From contig NZ_JARXWF010000003.1 of NCBI RefSeq assembly GCF_029892605.1, forward strand, positions 1-64,000: a stretch of DNA of 64,000 nt. The letters are read 5' to 3'. The position numbers were made by a program, and so were the translations under genes. Under the pieces are notes generated by a model that saw only the letters and a program-made list of their open reading frames with translations, had not been told where the DNA came from and ran no database searches. Position 1 is the first letter of the stretch, and each line of letters starts with the position of its first letter. Positions 44,514 to 53,691 of the stretch are shown here, in pieces. This stretch comes from Parabacteroides sp. PM6-13 (GTDB lineage Bacteria > Bacteroidota > Bacteroidia > Bacteroidales > Tannerellaceae).

Positions 44514-45166
44514 AACGATTATCTACCCTGATAGGGAGTTTATTGTTGCTTATCTTAGCCGCATTGACGATCTATGACGGATACTATTTCTTAGTGGCCG
44601 CCTTCAAGCAATTGAACAGCTATCTCTGGCTGGGTGTCGGTTTTCTATCATGTATTGTCGTGAATAAGCTTTTGTTTGATCAGCTTAGACTTATCAAGGT
44701 GCATATTCACGAGTCGGCACACGTCATAGTGAGTTGGATGTTCTTCCGGCGAGTGACCTCGATAGAAGTGCGCGAAACCGATGGGATGATGTATCACATT
44801 CCGGGAAGAATAGGCTCCTCATTCATCAGCTTGGCGCCCTACTGCTTGCCCTATCTGACCTATTTCTTTCTGATAATCCGCTGCTTTGTCATGGGGTCGT
44901 CGGTTTGGATATTCGATATGATCATCGGTTTCACCTTGGCGCTACATGTGGTCTGCTTCAAAGAACAGACCAACTCCAATCAGCCCGATTTGAGACAAGA
45001 GCCTCTCTATTTTTCATACCTTTTCATCTGGACCTTCCGACTCTTTAATCTATTGCTTATCCTGCTTTGTTTCTTCAAAAAAAGTGGTAATAGCCTCAAT
45101 CTGGATGGAGCCATAGCTTACATTTTCTCTAATTTTTACAGTACTATTCTAAATCTCTTCTCGTAA
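44510..45166 (+). CDS. Polytopic membrane metallopeptidase, M50-like
   Basis: A 218-residue protein with about five membrane segments. A zinc-binding HExxH is present as HESAH (His67, Glu68, His71) within the membrane-proximal stretch IKVHIHESAHVIVSWMFF. A later segment, LHVVCFKEQTNSNQPDLRQE, carries a candidate third ligand (Asp in NQPD), resembling the NPDG-like motif of site-2 and SpoIVFB-type proteases. Small size fits minimal M50 proteins. Known family role: cutting within or at the membrane. Substrate is unknown; the signal-anchored protein encoded in 4-bp overlap upstream and the coiled-coil membrane proteins of the operon are candidates. It could also be an M50-like fold without activity. 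Confidence 0.7.
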   Translation: MKRLSTLIGSLLLLILAALTIYDGYYFLVAAFKQLNSYLWLGVGFLSCIVVNKLLFDQLRLIKVHIHESAHVIVSWMFFRRVTSIEVRETDGMMYHIPGRIGSSFISLAPYCLPYLTYFFLIIRCFVMGSSVWIFDMIIGFTLALHVVCFKEQTNSNQPDLRQEPLYFSYLFIWTFRLFNLLLILLCFFKKSGNSLNLDGAIAYIFSNFYSTILNLFS

Positions 45167-45240
45167 TCTTTACTGGTCGAATAAAATAACAATATTTCGC
45201 GAAGAAAGAGGACTGCAGATCGAACAAAAAACAGCAAGCC

Positions 45241-47567
45241 ATGAATAAAGAATCTAACCTAATCCAAGTGGAGTTTATCTATCTCCCTGTTGTTAATTTT
45301 GCTTTGCAGCAGAATCGAGTATCTGTTATTCGTCTCTTCTCTATCGAGAATATCTCCGATAAGGAGCTGAAAAACATAAAGATAAATCTCCAAATAGAGC
45401 CCGATTTTGCAGACTCAATACCCTATATGATTGAGTCTATCCAAGCTCATGAAACGGTTCGGATCAGTGATCTAAAGTTGAAATTGTCGACCAATTTCTT
45501 TGCTCAAATCACCGAACGGATGGCCGGTCACATCTCGTTACTAATCTCCTCCGAGAACGAAACGCTCTATCAAAAAGATTACGCGATTGATATCTTAGCA
45601 TTTGACCAATGGAGTGGGATCTCTATATTGCCCGAAATGCTATCGGCTTTTGTCACGCCTAATCATCCCGCCATTACTTCCATCCAGAAAAGAGCCACCT
45701 TAATCTTGGAATGGCTAACAGGAAGTCCCGCACTGGATGAATACCAGAGTCGCAATCCGAATCGAGTAAAAACACAAATTGCAGCCCTATATTATGCGAT
45801 CGTCGAACAAGAGATTATCTATAGTTCTGTACCCGCTAGCTTCGAGTCGGACGGTCAACGGATACGATTGGTCGATAATCTCTTGTCTCAGAAGCTGGGA
45901 ACCTGTCTCGATATGGCATTGCTCTATGCGTCTTGTTTGGAGGCAATCGGCATCCATCCCTTAATCATTATTACCCAGGGACATGCTTTTGTAGGGGCTT
46001 GGCTTATCCCTGACACTTTTCCTGATGCGGTGATTGATGATCGCTCTTTCTTGACAAAGCGCACAGCTGAGGGAAATAATGAGATCATCTTGATTGAAGC
46101 AACCTGTATGAATAAAGGGGATAAGATCTCTTTTGACGAAGCTGTAAAAAGAGCCAACAACACGCTCCAGACGAGAGATTTTGTATTGGCATTGGACATT
46201 AAACGAGCTCGATTCTCCGGCATCAGGCCTTTACCTCAAAGAATATTGAACGGAGATCATTGGGAGATAAAGGAGGAGGAACCCGAAATGTCGGAAAAAG
46301 AGATGGCTTCCCCTGAGGCAATCAATCCTTATGATTTATCTGCCTTCTCGGCCGATATTCAAGTAACCAAGCAGCTTTTGTGGGAACGGAAGTTGTTGGA
46401 CTTGAGTCTACGCAATAACCTATTGAATACCCGAATAACTAAAAATACGCTTCAACTCATCTTAGCCGATCCGGATAAGTTTGAGGATGCCCTAGCTTTA
46501 GGCTTCTCCCAAAGCCTTTGGACTGGGAAAACCCACTTTATGACTTTGGTATATACAACTCGATCGCTCCTACCGATCCCATCATTGATCTGATTAAGTC
46601 GGAGCTTACTCAGAAGAGGCTAAGGACTTACCTTTCCGAAACCGAGTTGGATCGGGCATTGAAACATCTATACCGCTCATCGAGGATGTCGATAGAAGAG
46701 AATGGAGCGAATACCCTCTATATTGCACTAGGTCTATTGCGTTGGTACGAGACTCCCATTAGCGAACGCCCACGTTATGCTCCTATCCTACTTCTTCCTG
46801 TCGAGATGATCCGAAAATCGGCAGCAAAGGGCTATGTTATTCGTTCTCGCGAGGAGGATACAATGCTGAATATAACCTTACTTGAAATGCTTCGGCAGAA
46901 CTTTGGCATCCAGATCCCGGGATTAGATTCACTGCCCATTGATGAGAGCGGGGTGAATGTCCGGCTTATCTATTCCATCTTCCGAAACTCTATAAAGAAC
47001 CAACCGAAATGGGACGTCGAGGAACAAGCTATATTGGGGATATTCTCTTTCAATAAGTTTATCATGTGGAATGATATCCACAACAATGTAGGTAAATTGA
47101 TGGAGAATAAGTTGGTGCTTAGTCTTGTTAGTGGGAAAATAGAGTTCGAGGTGAATGATACGATGATAGACGCTTCCTATTTGGATAGAACAGTAACTCC
47201 GGCTGATATCGTTCTTCCTATAAGTGCCGACTCCTCGCAATTGGAAGCGGTCTATGAAGCTGTCAATGATAGAACTTATATCTTACATGGTCCTCCGGGA
47301 ACTGGGAAATCACAAACCATTACAAATATCATAGCTAATGCACTCTACAAAGGGAAGAGAGTTCTCTTCGTAGCTGAGAAGATGGCTGCTCTTTCTGTCG
47401 TGCAAAGTCGTCTGGAGGCTATCGGACTAGCCCCTTTCTGCCTAGAGCTTCACTCCAATAAAGCTAAGAAAAACGCGGTATTATCCCAACTAAAAAGGAG
47501 TACCGAAGTAGTGAAACCGAGTTCTCCCGAGAATTTTGAAAGAGAATCCAATCGTTTGTTCAGACTA
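45241..47567 (+). pseudogene. Transglutaminase-like / DUF4011 / SF1 helicase gene, frameshifted and truncated
   Basis: The first part encodes about 430 residues: an N-terminal beta region, a transglutaminase-like core (GTCLDMALLYASCLEAIGIH, Cys222; GHAFVGAW, His248) and the start of DUF4011 (LLWERKLLDLSLRNNLLN). Between about 46500 and 46515 the frame shifts. Then KPLDWENPLYDFGIYNS continues the family sequence to the helicase Walker A GPPGTGKSQT (about 47289-47318) and VLFVAEKMAALSVV. The gene then ends at about 47560-47570, where the reading runs into a Fic gene at an 11-bp shared sequence. Helicase motifs beyond Ia, and the usual DUF3320 or nuclease tail, are missing. Intact relatives are large nucleic-acid ATPases, often in conflict systems. 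Here it is dead or a fragment. Confidence 0.8.
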
Positions 47568-48646
47568 AGGCTTGGCCTAATTTTACTTGGGATAATGGGA
47601 AGCTACTTGTATTGCTTGCCAATGTTAGGCATTTGCAAGGGCGCTTATTGGGACAGATGGAAAGTTTAGGCTTCAAGCTACAAGAAGAAGCCGTCCTTTC
47701 TACGTTGACTTTGGATGTGCTGAAGTCAACTGAAATAGAAGGAGAAATTCTGAATAAAGACCAAGTGCGTTCGTCTATTGCCCGTAAATTAGGCTTGGAG
47801 GTATCCGGCCTTGTCGATTCGCCCAGAAATGTGGATGGTGTTGTAGAAATGATGCTTGATGCCACGCAAAATTATGCTAAACCGATAACCTCTGAAAGGC
47901 TATTGGGTTGGCATGCTGCACTTTTCCCGACCGGTTTTAGTGGTATGTGTAAAATAGAGGTCGGCAAGTATCGGAGTGGTGATATGCAAGTCGTTTCCGG
48001 AGCAATGGGCAAAGAGAAAGTTCATTATGAAGCTCCTAAGCCGGATCAGGTGGAAGCCGAAATGAATTTATTCTTGAAATGGTTTAATGATACATCATCA
48101 GAGATAGACCCGGTACTGAAAGCTGCAATCGCACATTTCTGGTTTGTTACTATTCACCCATTCGATGATGGGGATGGTCGTATTGCGCGTATTATAACAG
48201 ACCTTCAACTTGCTCGAAGCGATGGAAGTTCACAGCGTTTCTACAGTATGTCAAACCAGATACTTGTTGAGCGAAAGAGATACTATGAAGTTTTGGAAAA
48301 GTCTCAACATGGAACAAGCGATATAACAGAATGGTTGGTTTGGTTTTTAGCTTGTCTTGAAAATGCCTTACTCAATAGTACTGATACGTTAGATTCCGTT
48401 CTGAAAAAAGCTCGTTTCTGGGAAAAACACAGCCAAACTCCACTGAATGATCGCCAGCGGTTGATGCTTAACAAATTATTAGATGGATTTGATGGAAAAC
48501 TGACATCTTCCAAATGGGCAAAGATAGCAAAATGCTCACAAGATACAGCCATACGGGATATACAAGACCTCATAAACAAGAGTATTTTACAGAAAGAGGC
48601 ACAGGGAGGAAGAAGCACGAATTATGAATTAATTGTCCCGTCCTAA
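47561..48646 (+). pseudogene. Second Fic gene copy, lacking its start and with an altered Fic motif
   Basis: The reading frame begins with QTKAWPNFTWDNGKLL (residue 4 of the first copy) right at the junction with the helicase gene. A stop codon lies 22 bp upstream in frame, and no ATG lies between. The first in-frame ATG (47657) would drop about 35 residues; a TTG at 47612 is possible. The inhibitory motif STEIEG is kept, but the catalytic motif reads HPFDDGDGRIAR, with Asp in place of the conserved Asn. The rest, including the C-terminal winged helix, is intact. This copy is probably not expressed well, and the N-to-D change may reduce or alter adenylylation. Confidence 0.8.
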
Positions 48647-48681
48647 ATGAGTGTAACAGTCTTTTTATAGTACGGGACAAT
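48632..48681. terminator. Inverted repeat ATTGTCCCGT / ACGGGACAAT over the Fic2 stop
   Basis: Perfect 10-bp arms at 48632-48641 and 48672-48681, separated by 30 bp. The left arm includes the last codons of the Fic copy. It may act as a terminator (a T-rich CTTTTTATA lies in the loop) or mark an element end. Confidence 0.4.
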
Positions 48682-48695
48682 ACATAATATCAAAA

Positions 48696-49322
48696 TTATT
48701 CCTTTACTCTTTTCTGGGAATAACATTTTGATCCGTCCAGGGAAAGAAAAAAATCAAATGTTTCTATTGCCCTCTTACCCCCACCCTGCATAGAGCTGTA
48801 TAAACCGCATTTGTTACCTTTGGGGATATATATTTCAGAGAGGTTAAAATCTGATTTATAGAGATCACGGATATCTATTGTAGCTATATAGGTAAGCAGA
48901 TTGGCACCACAACATGAATTAATCAACTCCTCATAAAATTGCTGGTAACAGACTTGTTCTTTTCCGTTTCTTGATTTTTTATCAGGAAAACGTCCGATTG
49001 CTTTTTCTCCATATTGGAGTAGTATTTCCTTCACTTGGGATGGATTCAGATTTAGGGCATCTACCATGTCACCGAAATAACTTTCTTCATAGGAATAACC
49101 TCTGGAAGACTCCAACCAGTGCGAATTGATGCAATCATAATTAGAGAGTAACTCAATCCGAACAGGAATTTTACTTGAATTACGGATAATATCTTTTAGC
49201 GGATCGGAGTCATCTCTATCATAAATAGTATCCTTAATCTCATCTTCATTTTCTTCGAAGAACTTTTCTGCCTCCCATTTCTTATACCCCATATGGGTCA
49301 ATTCTTTTTTTAGGTTTTCCAT
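48696..49322 (-). CDS. Hypothetical protein
   Basis: A 208-residue cytosolic protein (ATG at 49322; one 9 bp upstream is also possible). The N-terminal half is charged and helical (ENLKKELTHMGYKKWEAEKF). The middle has a conserved-looking helix-turn-helix-like block (VDALNLNPSQVKEILLQYGE) followed by AIGRFPDKKSRNGKEQVCYQ and an aromatic-rich C-terminus with YIPKGNKCGLYSSMQGGGKR. I do not recognise the family. It faces the second Fic copy and stands alone, a typical island cargo gene. Its role cannot be told from context. Confidence 0.6.
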   Translation of the reverse strand: MENLKKELTHMGYKKWEAEKFFEENEDEIKDTIYDRDDSDPLKDIIRNSSKIPVRIELLSNYDCINSHWLESSRGYSYEESYFGDMVDALNLNPSQVKEILLQYGEKAIGRFPDKKSRNGKEQVCYQQFYEELINSCCGANLLTYIATIDIRDLYKSDFNLSEIYIPKGNKCGLYSSMQGGGKRAIETFDFFLSLDGSKCYSQKRVKE

Positions 49323-49331
49323 AATAGCCAA

Positions 49332-49815
49332 TAGATTGGAAAAAAGAAGATTGGGGTAATGAAATATCAGGTTATTCGCATCATACTTTATATGATTTTC
49401 AAAGTATTCTCCCCGGTATATTTGTTTATGGAGACGGAGAGGCTAAATTTAGTCATTTTACGTTTGAAATAATCGAATAAAAAAGATTAATTATTATAGA
49501 ATATACTCTTTAAAAGAGATTCATTTGGTGATTATTTTTTCATCTGGAATAGCCGGACTAGATATCTGTAGGACACTCCATCTACTTTTATATTTGCACC
49601 GGTAATCAGAGTTTCTAAATAATTGACAACTATGCTGCTAATTGTTTTCTCATGAATGAATAGTGATGAAGTTGTTATTAAGAACAATCCGAAGAATATC
49701 TCCTTTAGGAAAACTGTCCTCTTTTTTATATATAAATTGAAAATTGGTAAATAAAAAAATGGGGCAGACTTTCAGCTATTGAGATAGCTTTAGAGTCTGC
49801 CCCAGTTTTAAGTTC
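49332..49815. other. Gene-free AT-rich stretch
   Basis: About 480 bp without a supportable gene. It is AT-rich, and the only clear structure is the hairpin at 49761-49803. Confidence 0.7.
49761..49803 (-). terminator. Rho-independent terminator of the DUF4450 gene
   Basis: Arms GGGGCAGACT and AGTCTGCCCC enclose an inner hairpin (AGCTATTGAGATAGCT). On the minus strand it is followed by ATTTTTTTATTT. It lies 13 bp past the DUF4450 stop. Confidence 0.85.
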
Positions 49816-52800
49816 TTATTTCATAAGTGTAATACCCATCAAGCCAATAACAACTTCGTTGGCAACAGTTTCCAGAGAGAGCGATTCCAGTTCTTTCTCG
49901 CAATCGAGCGGAAGATCGAGCAGGGTAACCATACCTCCCTCTATATAAATAGGACTGTTTGACATGCGTTTACCAAGTTCACCGGCATGATATTTGCTCA
50001 CACTTCCATCCTGTAACCTGATTCTCCATGGGCGAGGTTGACCGGAGCGATAAGCCCATCCGTCAATGAAGATATCCTGATCGAGAGGTAACAGATTGTC
50101 GGGTAATACGAGTTCAAGTTTATCTTTTGAACCGTCTTTGTAGGTAATCGTGATTTCTCCGTTAAGCACATGGGCTTGCATGTGGTAAGTAGATCCGGCC
50201 ACAAACAGATAGGCTTTTGATGCATTTCCGGTTATGGGAACAGTCACAGAAGAGGGGTAATTATCCCACAATGTCGTAAAGATGATATTCTTTTCTCCTT
50301 TCTCTCCCGGTGTCAGAAAAGGAACGCCTTGTGGCATATTGATTACACCATCATTCTGTGCCGAAAGTGCCCTTAAACCTGCATCGTCAATAACAGAAAG
50401 ATCGGTTGGATGACACCATTGTCCCATACCTTGGGTAGGTACCTGGAGAGTAGTATATGGCCATCTGGGAGCCAGATATTTACCATATTCAAAGATATCA
50501 CTTACCTTATCGTTGAATGCCTGCGAAACAGATACGGTTCTGTATTGTGTTTGAGCAGAATTGTCAATATTCCAATTGATTGTTTCCAAGGTATATGAGC
50601 CTGTTGTACCTTTAACCAGTATCTTATTGGTTCCCATTGTAGCCAACTGATTGTCAAAACTAAAATTAGTATGACCGCCGGGTGAAAGATTGATGTCTTT
50701 TCGGGTATCTACACCGTTCAGGTAAAGGCGTCCTTGCAGGGTTTGATTCATATTGTTTATCAAGGCAAACTCCAACTGTCCGGATTCCGGGTTAGATTTG
50801 ATTTCAACCGGCTGCTTAATATGAACATCCACCGGTTGCCAGAAGGTAAAATCACCTTGCTCCACCTGAATAAATACTGTTCGGTGTCCTTCTATACCAA
50901 TTACACGTCCTTTTACTCCTGTTGCCGTCAATGAGGGCTGACTGAAAACATCCTGAGGGTCATTCAAGGCTAACGGAGTATTCTTCAATGGAACAGTAAT
51001 TTCATCACCTTGCGCCACAGCTACGGATATCATTTCCTTATGAAGGGGTTGTCCTTTCCACTCTACGGTGATTTCATATTTCTCCGATATTCCGGCAGAG
51101 ATTCTGATGGCAGATTGCCCGATTGTATTGTCTATACGTTCGCAATATACTTTTTTACCGTTTACCTTTACGATTGGAAGCTGGTCGAAACGGGCATTCA
51201 GTTCAACGGTAAGTTCAATACCGGATGTCTTGAATAACGGTTTAACGATGTAACGGTCGGTATTTCCTTTCCGGTTGTAGCTGAAGTTCATATTCTGCGT
51301 TTCCAGTTCCGCGTAATTCCAATCGGCAGGGAAGCCCGGACGGATGGTTAACTTGTTATCGGTCAGGTCGGGGATGATGCCGAACATACCTTGCACCATA
51401 GCCCTAACGCCCATAGATACGGGATCGGCAAAGTCGCGGTAGGTTTCTCCGCGGGCAGCATCATAGTAAGAAACCTGTGTAATGTTGCCAGGGCCGGAAC
51501 CGAAGTACATGGCATCTAAAATGGCACCTTTGTACATGCGGTTGGCTTCTTCATACCGTCCGGATTGCCAGTAGGCCAAAGCCGTATGGACAATTTCCGC
51601 AAAAGCAACGTTATTGATCGACCACATATAGGGCTGCCAGTTGGTTGTACCTACTACATAGTTGGTGGTATCCGCATAGTTTTTGGCTACAACGGGGATA
51701 TTGATGAGCCGGGTATCTACATAGCGGGATGCCTGATAGGCTTGGAAAGGGTCGTGTATGTCTGAGTCAATGGCATGGTAGAATGTCCATAATGCCGGTT
51801 CTTCATGACGCATTTGATGTCCCATATTATCTTTGAATTCTGCCCACCAGCCTTTTTCTTTTATCCATAATTTCCGGTTAAGTGCCGAAAGTATCCGGCC
51901 GGCTTCTTTTTCGTAAGGAGCCGGGTCTTCACCTATTTTCCGGGCAAGGTCGGCCATTAACTTATTGGCACGGTAACTATAGGCGGTTGAGTGGGTCACT
52001 TCGCCTCCATTGTATTGCAAGGCATCGGATGCCCAGATACAACAATATGCATCATAAAGTCCGTCGTTATTAGGGTCGTATGTATTCTTTTCCCACGCCA
52101 AATGAAGCTTCAGGGCCGGGAATACTTGTTTGACATAGTCCATATCACCTGTCCAATTGAGATGCCACAACAGTTCGTCGATAAAAACAACATTCATATC
52201 ATAGTGGTGCAACACGTCTGTTTTGTTCGGAGAACGACAGATGTATCCGTTACTGTACATCGGGGTACCCCATACTTTGGCCGAACGAGCTAAGTATAAC
52301 GCAGAGTCCTGTAAATGAGGCAAGGTGATAGGTACATTGGTTAATTGTGAATTGAGATAACCATTGAAATGTGTTCTGGCTCTGTCTGTCAGCCCCATAA
52401 GGTCGGCAAGGTAGGCAGCACGCCAACCGGTTAATGGTACACGCCAGCCAATGGCTCCATGCAAATATCCCGGGTCTTCCCAGATGGCATCTTCTGCTCC
52501 CGAGAAAACGCCGCCCAATGTATTTAGGTAAGGGTCGGGTGTATTGACTTTCATGGTAGACGCAATCTTTGTTCTAAACTCTACACCTTTGTCAAATGCT
52601 TTACCCAACTGGTTATAAGCAAAACCGGCATGACTTTTTGGGTTGTGCATCTCAAAATAGAAAGGTACACTGCTTATTGCATATTCAGCAATAATAACCG
52701 GAGTTTTGGTTCTTTCCGATTTCACCAGTTTATCCAATTGGTCAATCAGGTTACCGTCGGCTTCACGAATAGTAGCTCCTTTAGGGAATGTTCCGGTAAT

Positions 52801-53529
52801 ACTCAGTGTATTGGCAGGAAGGGTTTCGGATATTATTTTCGATTTATCTATCGTTTTAGGATTTTCGTAAGCCTCATCTAAGGATAACGGACGTGTATTC
52901 ATGCCATAGAACAAGGTAAATGTATTCTTATCTATATCATATACATTATCTTTACAGTTCGTAGCCTTGATATAAAAGCTGTTGGCCGGATCGGCTCCAA
53001 TATCTCCTTCACGCGAGAAACGTTCGTTGCTGGCACCTCCATAAATCCATAGTATTTTTGTACCCGCAGGAATGTTTTTGGTTTGGTATTTTACAACCAG
53101 ACCGTCACCATCGGATAGGGCTACGGCGTCAATCGTCAGCACACCACTTCCTAAATACTTCTTATCTTTTATTATATAAGTACGTTGACCCGATTTGAAA
53201 CGAGACTCGATAGACTCCATATCTTTTATCCATGTGGTAGCGGTGGGAGTAGCAATAGCCATGTAAACGCTTCCTCCCAGATTAGGCATATAAAGCCCGA
53301 ACTCCGGGAAATCGCTTGTTTCAAAGCGAAATCCGGTATTGGTACCGTATATGGCGCGGGTAAATCTTTTATCGCCATTGGTAATTACAAACTCTTCACC
53401 GTCGGGTGTATACCGCAAGGTTCTTTCTTTTCCCTGCCAGTAAAGTGCAGGATTAATGTCTTGTGCTTTTGCTGCTGTCACTAATAAGGTGAACAACAGG
53501 AATAGAACTTTCATCTTCATGATTCTCAT
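49816..53529 (-). CDS. Large secreted DUF4450-family (alpha/alpha)6-barrel protein, likely carbohydrate-active
   Basis: A 1237-residue protein with a signal peptide (KVLFLLFTLLVTAAKAQ). The N-terminal beta-sandwich (about 30-330) is followed by a helical barrel of glycosidase type at about 340-760 (GYLHGAIGWRVPLTGWRAAY, WTGDMDYVKQVFPALKLHLA, DPNNDGLYDAYCCIWASDAL) and several C-terminal beta domains. I recognise this as a DUF4450 protein from human-gut Bacteroidales polysaccharide-utilisation loci. The substrate is not known from sequence; acids in the barrel (for instance in DPNNDGLYD and EEPALW) could be catalytic. Several in-frame ATGs lie within the first six codons; the signal peptide fits any of them. 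The hybrid sensor encoded just upstream on the same strand probably controls it. Confidence 0.75.
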   Translation of the reverse strand: MRIMKMKVLFLLFTLLVTAAKAQDINPALYWQGKERTLRYTPDGEEFVITNGDKRFTRAIYGTNTGFRFETSDFPEFGLYMPNLGGSVYMAIATPTATTWIKDMESIESRFKSGQRTYIIKDKKYLGSGVLTIDAVALSDGDGLVVKYQTKNIPAGTKILWIYGGASNERFSREGDIGADPANSFYIKATNCKDNVYDIDKNTFTLFYGMNTRPLSLDEAYENPKTIDKSKIISETLPANTLSITGTFPKGATIREADGNLIDQLDKLVKSERTKTPVIIAEYAISSVPFYFEMHNPKSHAGFAYNQLGKAFDKGVEFRTKIASTMKVNTPDPYLNTLGGVFSGAEDAIWEDPGYLHGAIGWRVPLTGWRAAYLADLMGLTDRARTHFNGYLNSQLTNVPITLPHLQDSALYLARSAKVWGTPMYSNGYICRSPNKTDVLHHYDMNVVFIDELLWHLNWTGDMDYVKQVFPALKLHLAWEKNTYDPNNDGLYDAYCCIWASDALQYNGGEVTHSTAYSYRANKLMADLARKIGEDPAPYEKEAGRILSALNRKLWIKEKGWWAEFKDNMGHQMRHEEPALWTFYHAIDSDIHDPFQAYQASRYVDTRLINIPVVAKNYADTTNYVVGTTNWQPYMWSINNVAFAEIVHTALAYWQSGRYEEANRMYKGAILDAMYFGSGPGNITQVSYYDAARGETYRDFADPVSMGVRAMVQGMFGIIPDLTDNKLTIRPGFPADWNYAELETQNMNFSYNRKGNTDRYIVKPLFKTSGIELTVELNARFDQLPIVKVNGKKVYCERIDNTIGQSAIRISAGISEKYEITVEWKGQPLHKEMISVAVAQGDEITVPLKNTPLALNDPQDVFSQPSLTATGVKGRVIGIEGHRTVFIQVEQGDFTFWQPVDVHIKQPVEIKSNPESGQLEFALINNMNQTLQGRLYLNGVDTRKDINLSPGGHTNFSFDNQLATMGTNKILVKGTTGSYTLETINWNIDNSAQTQYRTVSVSQAFNDKVSDIFEYGKYLAPRWPYTTLQVPTQGMGQWCHPTDLSVIDDAGLRALSAQNDGVINMPQGVPFLTPGEKGEKNIIFTTLWDNYPSSVTVPITGNASKAYLFVAGSTYHMQAHVLNGEITITYKDGSKDKLELVLPDNLLPLDQDIFIDGWAYRSGQPRPWRIRLQDGSVSKYHAGELGKRMSNSPIYIEGGMVTLLDLPLDCEKELESLSLETVANEVVIGLMGITLMK

Positions 53530-53558
53530 AATACTTTTTTAAAATATAAATAATAAAG

Positions 53559-53566
53559 CAAAAGTA
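53559..53566 (-). promoter_or_regulatory. Candidate -7 box TACTTTTG for the DUF4450 gene
   Basis: TACTTTTG on the minus strand matches TAnnTTTG, 30 bp before the DUF4450 start. No clear -33 element; a regulated promoter needing the hybrid sensor would be expected to lack one. Confidence 0.5.
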
Positions 53567-53691
53567 TGAGACATTGCTGTATGGGGGTTATCACAGCGTA
53601 TTATTGATTTATCACAGCGTATCAAACATTATAAGGAACAATGCTTCAAGCATCCTAAGATAATGCCGAATGAATGAAACATGGACGGGCT

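Noticed and set aside
45241-47669. Two separate genes instead of one broken helicase gene
   Set aside because: The DUF4011 region continues across both frames without a gap in family order, so a single frameshifted gene is the better reading.
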